DNA from: UBA3263 sp964508865
Lineage (GTDB): Bacteria; Bacteroidota; Bacteroidia; Bacteroidales; Muribaculaceae
Direction: 5' to 3'
DNA: 19,510 nucleotides
Assembly (NCBI GenBank): GCA_964508865.1
Contig: CAZDVP010000022.1
Span: 1 to 19,510, forward strand
Below the pieces are notes generated by a model. That model was given only the letters and a program-made list of their open reading frames with translations. It searched no databases and had not been told where the DNA came from. This document shows, one piece after another, positions 1 to 8,002 of the stretch. Position 1 is the first letter of the stretch; every line of letters starts with the position of its first letter. A program made the position numbers and the translations under genes.

Positions 1-795
1 GGTATGCGCCGCCGCGGCTACACCCCCGAAAGCATCCGCCGCTTCATCGACACCATCGGCTACACCAAATATGAGGCCCTGAACTCCATTTCGCTGCTTG
101 AACACGCCGTTCGCAACGATCTCAACGCCCGCGCAACCCGCGCCATGGCCGTTATCAACCCCCTGAAGGTAACCATTACCAACTACCCCGAAGGCCAGGT
201 TGAAGAGGTCGAGATGGAAAACAACCCCGAAAACCCCGCCGAAGGAACCCACAAAATGCCCTTTGCGCGCGAAATCTACATTGAGCGCGACGACTTCATG
301 GAGAACCCGCCCAAAAAGTTCTTCCGCCTGGCTCCCGGCGGCGAAGTCCGCCTCAAAGGCGCCTATATCATTAAGTGCGACGAGGTTGTCAAGGACTCCG
401 AAGGCAACATAGTTGAACTGCGCTGCTCCTATGACCCCGAAACTCGCTCGGGCCTGCCCGGCTCGATGCGCAAGGTCAAAGGCACGCTCCACTGGGTCAG
501 CGCCGCCCACGCCGTCGACGCCCAGGTGCGCCTCTACGACCGCCTCTTCGCCGTTGAGAACCCCGCCGCCGAAACCGACAAAGACTTCCGCGAACTGCTC
601 AACCCCGACTCGCTCAAAGTTGTTGAAGGAGTGAAGGTTGAACCCTTCATCGCCGAAAACGCCAAACCGGGCGCCAAATTCCAGTTCCAGCGCATCGGCT
701 ACTTTACGCCCGACCTCGACTCCACGCCCGAAAAGCTGGTGTTTAACCGCACTATCGGCCTGAAAGACAGCTGGGAAAAAGAACAGAAAAAATGA
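1..795 (+). CDS. glnS: Glutaminyl-tRNA synthetase, C-terminal half (5' truncated by window edge)
   Basis: The enzyme charges tRNA-Gln with glutamine in the cytoplasm, using ATP. The frame is already open at base 1, and the first in-frame ATG (base 4) is internal: the protein begins at the conserved GMRRRGYTPE segment, which in GlnRS lies just after the KMSKS-like loop. The stretch LEHAVRNDLNARATRAMAVI and the following PLKVTITNYPEG are characteristic of the GlnRS/GluRS-II family at the junction to the two C-terminal anticodon-binding beta-barrels, which make up most of what is visible. About 264 residues are present, agreeing with what should remain of a roughly 550-580-residue enzyme. The HIGH and KMSKS motifs lie outside the window. 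The stop codon overlaps the next start as ATGA, so the following TPR gene is probably translationally coupled. The assignment as GlnRS rather than GluRS is secure from these motifs. Confidence 0.95.
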   Translation, partial: GMRRRGYTPESIRRFIDTIGYTKYEALNSISLLEHAVRNDLNARATRAMAVINPLKVTITNYPEGQVEEVEMENNPENPAEGTHKMPFAREIYIERDDFMENPPKKFFRLAPGGEVRLKGAYIIKCDEVVKDSEGNIVELRCSYDPETRSGLPGSMRKVKGTLHWVSAAHAVDAQVRLYDRLFAVENPAAETDKDFRELLNPDSLKVVEGVKVEPFIAENAKPGAKFQFQRIGYFTPDLDSTPEKLVFNRTIGLKDSWEKEQKK

Positions 796-2267
796 GCATC
801 GAAAAGCCCGATAACGAACGCATGGCCCTTTACCGGCGGTTTAAGGAATCGCTGGCAAAAGGCGAAGGCCCCGACGCCGACTATTTCGACGCCGACGACC
901 TGGTCGTGATCATCGACCAGGCCGTTGACCTCAACGACGAATACGTTGAAATCGAAGCCCTTATGCGCGGTTACCGGTATTTTCCCGACAATGAGGAGCT
1001 GCGCGCCCGAAAGGCGTTTCTCTTCTATGAGCTCAGCCTCGACGAGGGGGTCGACAACATGCGCCTGCAAATGCCCGAAGGCTCGCCAATGTCGCGCATA
1101 CTGATGCTGCGCCGCATGGAGGAAAGCGTTGAGCCTCAGGTGGTGGAGCAGGTGCTCGACTCCATAGCCGCAAGCCCCGGCAAACTCGACGACGAAACCA
1201 TTATTCAGCTGGTTGACTGCGCCAGCGCCTGCAACTGCTACGACTGGCTGAAGGCCAACGAAGCGAGGCTGCGCAAAAAAACCGACTATCTGCCCACTCT
1301 GCTCTATGAGCTCTTCATTGTGGCCGATATGCGCCACGACCGCGACTACTGCATAAAGTTGCTCGACGAGCTGACAGAGCTGGAGCCCTTCAACATCGAC
1401 TTCTGGAACGCCCTGGCCCAGGTGCTGGTCAACGTTGGCGACGGCCCCGAGCCGAACAAACCCGACTTCGACGCCGCGCTCTCCACCCTGGAATACGCCC
1501 TGGCCATCGACAGCAAAGACCCCGCGGCGCTGACGCTCAAGGCGTCAATTCTCGTTGAGCTCGACCGACCGGCCGAAGCCGCCGAAGCGCTTGCTCCCTT
1601 CGAGGCCGACATGAAGTCGCCCTCAATGGCCGATATCTACGTGCGCGCGCTCTACCTTGCCGGCCAAACCGACAAGGCGCAGACCCTGCTGGCCGGCTAC
1701 ATGAAGCAATATCCCGACTCCGAAGAGCTGTTTCATCTCGTTCTGGCCATTCAGGCCGCCGGCTGGGAGGAACTCGTCGTTGCCCACTACGATGCCCTGG
1801 CCGACGCCTCCGACGCCGCTGAAAAATGGCTCGAACGCGCCTGCGAATACTATAGCCGCAGCGAGCTCCACCAGGCAGTTGCCATGCTCGAAATGCTCCG
1901 CACCCGCAACCTGCTCGACGTCAAGTCGATGAAGCTCTACATGACCGGTCTCTACTGCCTCGGCCTCTACAACGAGTGCGTTGCGGTCTACGACGAAATG
2001 GTTGCCCGGCAATCTCCCCTGATTTCGCCAACGGTCATAATTGCCGGCATCATGTCCTATATGAAGTTGGGCGACAAGCGCCGCGCCAAAGCCGCCATGG
2101 AGCGCACCAAAAAGCTCTTTCCGCTCCATATCGGCGAGCTCTGGACCCTGTCGTCGGCTCTGGAAGCCTTCGGCATGTCGCAATTCATGGGCGCCATCGA
2201 AGCTATGCTCAGCCGCCGCGGCCAAATCAACGCCGACGACCTCGATATTTTTCACTTTCCGAACTAA
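792..2267 (+). CDS. Tetratricopeptide-repeat protein, cytoplasmic, function unknown
   Basis: The 491-residue protein has no signal peptide or membrane segment and is markedly acidic. From about residue 190 onward it is a run of paired amphipathic helices with TPR-like spacing (for example around ALAQVLVNVGD, ALEYALAIDSKDPAALTLKA and AEALAPFEAD), so it is probably an alpha-solenoid used for protein binding. The N-terminal 180 residues are helical and lack a domain I recognise. The start is fixed by the ATGA overlap with glnS, and 15 bases separate it from the SPOR-domain gene. I can assign the fold but not the partner or pathway. Lying between glnS and envelope genes gives no clear functional hint. 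Confidence 0.85.
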   Translation: MSIEKPDNERMALYRRFKESLAKGEGPDADYFDADDLVVIIDQAVDLNDEYVEIEALMRGYRYFPDNEELRARKAFLFYELSLDEGVDNMRLQMPEGSPMSRILMLRRMEESVEPQVVEQVLDSIAASPGKLDDETIIQLVDCASACNCYDWLKANEARLRKKTDYLPTLLYELFIVADMRHDRDYCIKLLDELTELEPFNIDFWNALAQVLVNVGDGPEPNKPDFDAALSTLEYALAIDSKDPAALTLKASILVELDRPAEAAEALAPFEADMKSPSMADIYVRALYLAGQTDKAQTLLAGYMKQYPDSEELFHLVLAIQAAGWEELVVAHYDALADASDAAEKWLERACEYYSRSELHQAVAMLEMLRTRNLLDVKSMKLYMTGLYCLGLYNECVAVYDEMVARQSPLISPTVIIAGIMSYMKLGDKRRAKAAMERTKKLFPLHIGELWTLSSALEAFGMSQFMGAIEAMLSRRGQINADDLDIFHFPN

Positions 2268-2282
2268 CTCACTCCCCAACCG

Positions 2283-2774
2283 ATGAACCGCTTACTCTCA
2301 CTCGCAATCGTTGCCCTCGCCGCCTTGGCCGCCATGGCCGCCGAGCCGGTCGACTCGCTCCGGCCAACCATTGCCGACCATATCAACTCCGGCTCCACGG
2401 TCAAAATAACCCAGCCGGCCAAGCTCAACGACCGCCTGCGCGCCGTTGCAAACCGCGGCGCCGCTGCCGCCGACCCCAAAGGCCAGGCCAACACCGCCGA
2501 GCAGCCCCGAACCGACGGCGGATTCCGCATTCTGGTCTTTTCCGGCAATAATCCCCGCACCGCAAAAGCCGAAGCCGCCCGCCGCCAGCAACTCCTGGCC
2601 GAGCAGTTCCCGGAATATGCCGCCTACGTTACCTTCGACGCCCCCTACTGGCGACTCAAGGCCGGCGACTTCCGGAAATATGAAGACGCCGCAGCTGCCA
2701 TGAGCCGCTTCAAAGCCGCCATGCCCGCCTACGCCGGCGAAATGCGAGTTGTTCGCGAACGCATAAATCTCTGA
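2283..2774 (+). CDS. Secreted SPOR-domain protein
   Basis: This 163-residue protein begins with a cleavable signal peptide (MNRLLSLAIVALAALAAMAA, residues 1-20), so it should act in the periplasm or at the outer membrane inner face. Residues 80-163 form a SPOR domain of the Bacteroidetes type, recognisable by FRILVFSGNNPRTAKAEA near its start, the YWRLKAGDFRKYEDA core and the terminal VRERINL. SPOR domains are known to bind denuded glycan strands of septal peptidoglycan. The middle (about 21-79) is a low-complexity Ala/Pro-rich linker. There is no transmembrane anchor other than the signal. A single base separates its stop from the folE start, an arrangement that suggests one transcript; the link to cell-wall remodelling is family knowledge, not shown here. 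Confidence 0.88.
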   Translation: MNRLLSLAIVALAALAAMAAEPVDSLRPTIADHINSGSTVKITQPAKLNDRLRAVANRGAAAADPKGQANTAEQPRTDGGFRILVFSGNNPRTAKAEAARRQQLLAEQFPEYAAYVTFDAPYWRLKAGDFRKYEDAAAAMSRFKAAMPAYAGEMRVVRERINL

Positions 2775-2775
2775 C

Positions 2776-3360
2776 ATGGAACGTAAAGACTACGATCAGG
2801 AAACCATCGATAAACTGGCCTCGCACTTCGAGGCCATAATCCGCCTGCTGGGCGAGGATCCTTCGCGCCAGGGGCTCATCAAAACCCCCATGCGCGCAGC
2901 CAAGGCGCTCTACTATGCCACCTCGGGCTATCGCCTCGACCCGGCTGAAATCATGCGCCAGGCCGTGTTTACCCACGACGGCTCCCGCATGATTATCGTC
3001 AAGGATATTGAATTCTACTCGCTCTGCGAGCACCATATTCTCCCCTTTTTCGGCCGCATGTCGGTCGGCTATATTCCCCAGGGCAACATGCTCGGACTGA
3101 GCAAGGTGGCCCGTGTGGTCGATGCCTATGCCCGCCGCCTGCAGGTTCAGGAACGGCTAACCGCCCAGGTCTGTCGCGAAATCTTCGAAACCCTCCCCGC
3201 CCAAGGCGCCATAGTTACCTGCACCGCCGGCCACCTCTGCATGAAAATGCGCGGCGTTGAAAAGCAAGACGCCATGACAACCACAACCGACTACTTAGGC
3301 ACCTTTGCCACCGACCCGGCCCTTCGAACCGAATTCTTTAACCTCATCAATCAGAAATAA
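2776..3360 (+). CDS. folE: GTP cyclohydrolase I
   Basis: The enzyme converts GTP to 7,8-dihydroneopterin triphosphate, the first step towards tetrahydrofolate (and pterins or queuosine precursors). The 194-residue length is normal for the bacterial enzyme. The zinc-site signature EFYSLCEHHILPFFGRMSVGY places Cys84 and His87, and CTAGHLCMKMRGV gives the third ligand, Cys155. GLSKVARVVDAYARRLQVQE (about 107-126) is the conserved substrate-pocket helix segment. No catalytic residue appears lost. The start codon is one base after the SPOR stop, and five bases separate the stop from the DUF4293 gene, so it sits mid-operon. In Bacteroidales folE is commonly beside a SPOR-domain gene, which supports both calls. 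Confidence 0.97.
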   Translation: MERKDYDQETIDKLASHFEAIIRLLGEDPSRQGLIKTPMRAAKALYYATSGYRLDPAEIMRQAVFTHDGSRMIIVKDIEFYSLCEHHILPFFGRMSVGYIPQGNMLGLSKVARVVDAYARRLQVQERLTAQVCREIFETLPAQGAIVTCTAGHLCMKMRGVEKQDAMTTTTDYLGTFATDPALRTEFFNLINQK

Positions 3361-3365
3361 TCCCC

Positions 3366-3770
3366 ATGCAAATCCAGCGTCTGCAAAACCTCTACCTCCT
3401 CATTGCCTTTCTGGCCGCCATTGTCAGCCTGACCTGCCCCTGGATAATAATGCCCGGCGGCAACGTAACCATTCAAAACAACACCCCGCTGCTCGTTCTC
3501 GCCCTGCTGGCAACCATTTTGCCGCTGCTCGGCATCTGCCTCTACAAAAACCTGCAGCGCCAGAAACTCGTTAGCCGACTGGCAGCCCTGTTTGCCGACT
3601 GCGCCTTAGTCTATGCCGCCGTGCTCGACTTGATTAACGCTGACAACGGTGCCAACATCGGCCTGATTGCTCCCTGCGCCATCTTCTTCAGCTCGCTGTT
3701 CGACCTCTTCGCCGCCCGCGCAATCAACTCCGACCAGCAACTCCTCAAAGCCGCCGACCGCATCCGCTGA
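3366..3770 (+). CDS. DUF4293-family small integral membrane protein
   Basis: The 134-residue protein has four hydrophobic segments (roughly 9-30, 41-60, 69-89 and 98-116), so it is predicted to span the inner membrane four times. It matches my memory of the Bacteroidota-specific DUF4293 family at both ends: the N-terminal MQIQRLQNLYLLIAF and the C-terminal basic/acidic tail ending LKAADRIR. The family has no established function. The gene is packed between folE (5-base gap) and a glycosyltransferase (1-base gap). Its presence supports a Bacteroidota origin for the window. Confidence 0.85.
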   Translation: MQIQRLQNLYLLIAFLAAIVSLTCPWIIMPGGNVTIQNNTPLLVLALLATILPLLGICLYKNLQRQKLVSRLAALFADCALVYAAVLDLINADNGANIGLIAPCAIFFSSLFDLFAARAINSDQQLLKAADRIR

Positions 3771-3771
3771 A

Positions 3772-4491
3772 ATGCCCCTCATTTCAATCATAACCATAAC
3801 CTATAATGCCGCCTCGACCCTGCCGCCAACGCTGCGGTCTGTCGAGGCGCAAACATTCTGGGATTTCGAGTATCTGATAATCGACGGCGCCTCGACCGAC
3901 TCCACCGTCGAGCTGGCCCGAACCTGCCCCTGCGCCCGGGTCTTTTCCGAACCCGACCGCGGGCTCTACGACGCCATGAACAAAGGCCTCCACCGCGCCT
4001 CGGGCCGCTATGTTATATTCCTCAACGCCGGCGACTCCTTTTCGGGCCCCGAAACCCTCCAGGCCTATGCCGACGCCATAGCCGCCGCGGCTCCCGTCGA
4101 GCCCGGAATTGTCTACGGCCAGACCCGCCTGGTCGACTCCGACCGCCGCTACGTTGGCGAGCGCCACCTGCGCGCCCCCGAAAAGCTTACCTTCCGCTCG
4201 TTTCTCAACGGCATGGAGGTCTGCCACCAGGCAATGCTGGTGCGCCGCGACCTGGCCGAGGACTATGACCTGCAATACCGTTTTTCGGCCGACTACGACT
4301 GGGCATGCAAAATCCTGCGCCGGTCGCCGCTCAACGTCTACATCAACGACTACGTGGCCGACTATCTCAGCGAGGGCATGACAACGGCCAACCGCCGCGC
4401 CTCGCTGCGCGAGCGCTTCCGCATAATGCGCAAGCACTACGGCCTGCTCCCCACTCTGCTGACCCACCTGCGCAAACTGCTCAGGCTCTGA
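3772..4491 (+). CDS. Family 2 glycosyltransferase (WcaE-like)
   Basis: A 239-residue GT-A fold enzyme that should transfer a sugar from a nucleotide donor to a surface-glycan acceptor on the cytoplasmic side of the membrane. The N-terminus PLISIITITYNAASTLPPTL is the nucleotide-binding strand of GT2. IIDGASTDSTVE (about 36-47) carries the conserved Asp. SEPDRGLYDAMNKGLHRASG (59-78) and LNAGDSF with Asp88 (metal-binding DxD equivalent) follow. FSADYDWACKIL (about 165-176) is the acceptor-side acidic motif. The frame stays open 105 bases upstream, but I chose the ATG at 3772 because the conserved fold starts there and it lies one base after the DUF4293 stop. There are no membrane spans. The overall pattern is that of WcaE-like transferases; donor and acceptor cannot be told. 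Confidence 0.9.
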   Translation: MPLISIITITYNAASTLPPTLRSVEAQTFWDFEYLIIDGASTDSTVELARTCPCARVFSEPDRGLYDAMNKGLHRASGRYVIFLNAGDSFSGPETLQAYADAIAAAAPVEPGIVYGQTRLVDSDRRYVGERHLRAPEKLTFRSFLNGMEVCHQAMLVRRDLAEDYDLQYRFSADYDWACKILRRSPLNVYINDYVADYLSEGMTTANRRASLRERFRIMRKHYGLLPTLLTHLRKLLRL

Positions 4492-4515
4492 TCCCTCGCT
4501 TCGCGCTCAGAGCGC
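4484..4515. terminator. Possible bidirectional hairpin between convergent operons
   Basis: GCTCTGA (4485-4491) and TCAGAGC (4507-4513) are perfect inverted repeats that contain both convergent stop codons. Alternatively, GCGCT-CAG-AGCGC (4503-4515) can fold as a 5-bp hairpin readable on either strand. Neither is followed by a clear T-tract, so an intrinsic terminator is only a guess. The location, in the 15-base gap between two long convergent transcription units, is the main argument. Confidence 0.3.
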
Positions 4516-5460
4516 CTTGAGGTTCCTGATTTCCGAAAGCGGCAGCAAATGGTGGATAATCGCAAAAATCGTTAAACCCGCCGCCGAATGAATGTCGAGC
4601 TTGGCGCAGATGTTGCGCCGGTGAGTGGCAACGGTGTGCGGCGACAGGTATAGCCGCTCGGCTATCTCCTTGTTCGACAGCCCGCGGGCAACATTGCGGA
4701 TAATCTCCTTTTCGCGCTCGGTCAGCCCGTGGTCATCATCTTCCGGAGCAACAGCCGCCTGAACATTCTGCTCAACCGGCTGCGCCTTGCATTCAAGAGT
4801 CTTCACCGCCGGAGCAAACAGCCGGTTCTCAACGTCGCAATGGCTCATCAGGTCGCTCTCGCAGTTAATTATGTCGAACAGAACCAGATTGAGCAGGTCG
4901 TTGTTGACCTGAGGCCCGTGGAGGTGACAGACAAAAATATCCTTCAGCTCGCGCAGCTTGGTTGCAATCGGCTGGTGGTTGGCCAAAAAATCGCGGTCAA
5001 TCGAAAAATCGGGCCGGCGCTTACCCGCAAGCAGTTCGTCAACATAGGTGAACACCCGGCTGTCTTCAAACTCCATGTGGTTGCGCACCTCGGCAACATA
5101 ATCGTCGAAAAACTTCAGAACCACCAGCGCAACATCCTCGCTGCCGGCATGGTTAATCGCCGAAATCAGCTTCGACCTGATTTGCGGCAGATAAAAGTCG
5201 ATGAAATATGAATGGGCGCTCTTCAAATAGGTTATCAGCGCCGGCAGCGATATGTCGCGCGTAGGCGAAACCACCCCGCGGCCTATCAGCGACGCAACAG
5301 CCAGGAAAGTCGGAGTGTGAACGCCGTGGCGCCGGCAAACCGCCTCGATGGTTTCGTCGCCGAAACCCAGCGGAATGTCGAAGCGGCTCAGCGCCATCAG
5401 CAGCTTGGGCGACTCGGCAACGGCCGACCGCATTTTATCCGTGGGCAGGAACGCGGTCAT
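4507..5460 (-). CDS. Hemerythrin (RIC/YtfE-like)-LuxR fusion transcriptional regulator
   Basis: The 317-residue protein joins three modules. Residues 8-60 resemble the short ScdA_N/DUF542 helical domain (SRFDIPLGFGDETIEAVC), but without its usual paired cysteines; only Cys42 is left. Residues 75-222 look like the HHE four-helix hemerythrin fold of the YtfE/RIC iron-sulfur repair family. His83, His128, Glu132, His162, His207 and Glu211 fall at the spacing of the diiron ligands known for that family. Residues 245-305 are a LuxR/NarL-type HTH (LTEREKEIIRNVARGLSNKE, then LSPHTVATHRRNICAKLDIH). There is no receiver domain, so the diiron module probably is the sensor, responding to NO, oxygen or iron status. 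That is inference. It is the last gene of a seven-gene run and overlaps asnA by four bases (ATGA). Its targets are unknown. Confidence 0.85.
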   Translation of the reverse strand: MTAFLPTDKMRSAVAESPKLLMALSRFDIPLGFGDETIEAVCRRHGVHTPTFLAVASLIGRGVVSPTRDISLPALITYLKSAHSYFIDFYLPQIRSKLISAINHAGSEDVALVVLKFFDDYVAEVRNHMEFEDSRVFTYVDELLAGKRRPDFSIDRDFLANHQPIATKLRELKDIFVCHLHGPQVNNDLLNLVLFDIINCESDLMSHCDVENRLFAPAVKTLECKAQPVEQNVQAAVAPEDDDHGLTEREKEIIRNVARGLSNKEIAERLYLSPHTVATHRRNICAKLDIHSAAGLTIFAIIHHLLPLSEIRNLKAL

Positions 5461-6473
5461 AGCAGTTCAATGTTGGCGCGGCGCAAAGCCTCGATTTGAT
5501 CGTCGGGCCAGAGCGATGCCTGAACCTCGCCGATGTGCGCCTTCTGCAACAGCAGCATGCACAGGCGGCTCTGGCCTATGCCGCCGCCAATGCTCGCCGG
5601 CAAGCGCCCCTCGAGCAGCGCCCGGTGAAACGCGCGCTCCTTATAGTGTTCCTTCCCTTCGAGTGCCAGCTGGCGCTCCAGCGCTTCGGGGTCGACGCGT
5701 ATGCCCATCGAGCTGAGTTCGAAAGGAATGTCGAGAACATGGTTCCAAACAATAATGTCGCCGTTGAGGCCGCCGTCGGTCGACCAGTCGTCGTAGTCAG
5801 CGGCGCGGCCGTCGTGTTTCTCGCCGTTTGAAAGGCGCCCGCCTATGCCGCGGATAAACACCGCACCCTTTTCGCGTGCAATCGCCGCCTCGCGCTCTTT
5901 GGCCGACAGCGTCGGGTAGCGGTCGAGCAGTTCCTGGGCGGTGATGAAAAATATCCGCTCGGGCAGCGAGGGCGTGATGTGGGGATAACGGTCATATATC
6001 GAGCGCTCTACCCGGCGGATGGCCGCATAGATTTTCTCAACAATCGCATAAAGGAACTCAACCGTGCGCTCCTCGGGGCGGATTGTCCGCTCCCAGTCCC
6101 ATTGGTCAACGTAGAGCGAATGGATGTTGTCGAGTTCCTCGGTGGTGCGGATTGCGTTCATGTCGGTATAGAGGCCGAATCCGGGCGCGATTTCATAGTC
6201 GGCCAGCTTGGTGCGCTTCCATTTTGCCAGCGAGTGAACAACCTCGGCCCTGGCGCCGTTCATTGCCGGAATCGCAAAGGAAACGGGCGGCTCGACGCCG
6301 TTGAGGTCATCGTTGATGCCGGTGCCCGAAAGCACGAACAGCGGCGCGGTCACACGCCGCAGGTCGAGCTCGCGGGCCAGCGCCGCCTGGAAATCATCCT
6401 TGATCTGCTTGATAGCGACCTGGGTGGTTTCCGGCAGCAGCTTGAGTTTATAGCGTTCGGGAATAATCAGCAT
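5457..6473 (-). CDS. asnA: Aspartate-ammonia ligase (AsnA-type asparagine synthetase)
   Basis: The enzyme makes asparagine from aspartate, free ammonia and ATP in the cytoplasm. It is ammonia-dependent, unlike the glutamine-using AsnB. The 338-residue length is close to the E. coli AsnA of about 330. Recognisable segments are LFVLSGTGINDDLNGVEPPV and VHSLAKWKRTKLADY near the N-terminus, LYTDMNAIRTTEELDNIHS, VDQWDWE, and the class II synthetase-like motif 3 GGGIGQSRLCMLLLQKAHIG near the C-terminus. All are typical of AsnA, which is related to class II aminoacyl-tRNA synthetases. The start lies two bases after the sulfatase stop, and the stop overlaps the HHE-LuxR start by four bases, so it is likely co-transcribed with both. 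No promoter of its own is visible. Confidence 0.96.
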   Translation of the reverse strand: MLIIPERYKLKLLPETTQVAIKQIKDDFQAALARELDLRRVTAPLFVLSGTGINDDLNGVEPPVSFAIPAMNGARAEVVHSLAKWKRTKLADYEIAPGFGLYTDMNAIRTTEELDNIHSLYVDQWDWERTIRPEERTVEFLYAIVEKIYAAIRRVERSIYDRYPHITPSLPERIFFITAQELLDRYPTLSAKEREAAIAREKGAVFIRGIGGRLSNGEKHDGRAADYDDWSTDGGLNGDIIVWNHVLDIPFELSSMGIRVDPEALERQLALEGKEHYKERAFHRALLEGRLPASIGGGIGQSRLCMLLLQKAHIGEVQASLWPDDQIEALRRANIELL

Positions 6474-6475
6474 GG

Positions 6476-8002
6476 TTACTTGTTGGGTACAACCTGTTGC
6501 CAGAGTTCGGTCATTTCGGCCACTTTTTCAGGCATTTCGGGCGCGAGGTTGGTAGTTTCCTGCGGGTCGCTGACCAGGTTATAGAGCTGAGGGCTCTTGC
6601 TTTCGCCCAGTTCAATAGTCGTGCCGATATGGCCGGTGGCGGGCCAGCTCAGCAGCGGAGCCTCATAGCGGCCGGCGGGAATGAACTTCCAGTCCTTGGT
6701 GCGCAGGCTAACCGAGCCGAGCTGACCGAGTTCGGCAACCCAAGGGCGGTTTTCATCGCTGCGGCCAAGCAGTTGCGCCAGCATGTCGTAGCTGTCGGGG
6801 GCGGCGCCTTCGGGCAGCTCGGTGCCGGTCAGAGCAGCGGTTGAGCGGAAAAGGTCAACCAGGCTGATAAGCGTTTCAACCGGCTTGCCGGAAGCATCGA
6901 TGCCTTTGGGCCAGCTAACGATCAGGGGCACTTTGGTTCCGCCTTCGTAGTTGGAATATTTGTCGCCGCGGGCGCCGCCGGTGGGTTGGTGGCCGTTGAG
7001 CAGTTCATAGGCTTTGTCGTCATAGCCGTCGTCGCAAACCGGGCCGTTGTCGGAGGTGATGATCAGCAGCGTGTTCTCCCTGACTCCGGCCGAATCGAGC
7101 GCGGCAAGAACCTGACCTACAGTCCAGTCAAACGACGAAATCGCATCGCCGCGCAAACCCATCGGGCTCTTGCCACGGAATCGCGAGTGGGGCCAGCGGG
7201 GAACGTGAACATCGTTGGTGCAGAGCCACATAAAGAACGGCTCATCTTTATTCTCCATTATGAAGCGGCGCGAATGTTCGGCAATCGAGTCGGCGATATT
7301 CTCGTCTTTCCACAGGGCGCGTCCGCCGCCGCGGCTAAAGCCGATGCGCGAAATGCTGTCAACGATAGTTTGGTTATGGTGGTGGGTCCAGTCGAGCTTG
7401 AGCGCGTGGCGATGATCCTTGCCGGTGGGTTCGCCCGGGAAATTCTCGCGATAGCTGACTTCAATGGGAGACTCGGGGTCGCGGTTGGCAATGGTGTCCT
7501 GCTCGATGTAGACGCAGGGAACACGGTCGGCCGTGGCGGCCTGGATATAGTGATAGTCAAAACCGATGTTGCGCGGAGAGTGGTCGATTTTGCCATTCCA
7601 GTCCTGCTCGCCGGTTTTAGAGCCGAGGCCCAGGTGCCATTTGCCTATGGCAGCGGTCTTATAGCCTGCGTCCTGAAACATGCGGGCAACCGTGTATTGG
7701 TCGGCTCCGATAATCAGCCCGGCATTGCCCTGAAGCACATTGGTGCCCGGTTTGCGCCAGGGATACTGACCGGTCAGAATCGAGTAGCGGCTCGGTGTCG
7801 ACGTGGCGGCCGAGGCGTGGCAGTTAAGAAAGCGCAGGCCATTGGCGGCAACGCTGTCGGCATTGGGGGTTTCAACGTTTTTGGCGCCATAGCAGCCGAG
7901 GTCGCCGTAGCCGAGGTCGTCTGCAACCAGAAATATAACGTTCGGGCGCTCCTGGGCCAGCGCACTGCCTGCGGCCAGAGCCATTAAAAGAGGTAGTTTC
8001 AT
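6476..8002 (-). CDS. Secreted S1-family sulfatase, Ser-type active site
   Basis: This 508-residue enzyme should remove sulfate esters from a substrate such as a host or algal glycan. A signal peptide (MKLPLLMALAAGSALAQ) sends it to the periplasm. The alkaline-phosphatase-like fold is marked by VIFLVADDLGYGDLG with metal ligands Asp28 and Asp29. The formylglycine motif is S-T-P-S-R at 68-72 followed by YSILTGQ, then GKWHLG with Lys121 and His123, and later TSDNGP. The nucleophile precursor is Ser68 rather than Cys, so it should need the radical-SAM maturase anSME, which is not in the window. The substrate subfamily cannot be named from sight. Its start overlaps the gtrA-like stop by four bases. 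Being in a chromosomal operon with asnA and recQ, away from SusC/D genes, is unusual for a glycan-degrading sulfatase. Confidence 0.93.
   Translation of the reverse strand: MKLPLLMALAAGSALAQERPNVIFLVADDLGYGDLGCYGAKNVETPNADSVAANGLRFLNCHASAATSTPSRYSILTGQYPWRKPGTNVLQGNAGLIIGADQYTVARMFQDAGYKTAAIGKWHLGLGSKTGEQDWNGKIDHSPRNIGFDYHYIQAATADRVPCVYIEQDTIANRDPESPIEVSYRENFPGEPTGKDHRHALKLDWTHHHNQTIVDSISRIGFSRGGGRALWKDENIADSIAEHSRRFIMENKDEPFFMWLCTNDVHVPRWPHSRFRGKSPMGLRGDAISSFDWTVGQVLAALDSAGVRENTLLIITSDNGPVCDDGYDDKAYELLNGHQPTGGARGDKYSNYEGGTKVPLIVSWPKGIDASGKPVETLISLVDLFRSTAALTGTELPEGAAPDSYDMLAQLLGRSDENRPWVAELGQLGSVSLRTKDWKFIPAGRYEAPLLSWPATGHIGTTIELGESKSPQLYNLVSDPQETTNLAPEMPEKVAEMTELWQQVVPNK

Noticed and set aside
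3784..4467. Open frame of 227 codons on the - strand opposite the glycosyltransferase
   Set aside because: There are no motifs, and it is fully covered by a well-conserved GT2 gene.
6986..7987. Open frame of 333 codons on the + strand opposite the sulfatase
   Set aside because: It lies wholly within the sulfatase gene, has no recognisable motif, and its composition mirrors the antisense of that gene.
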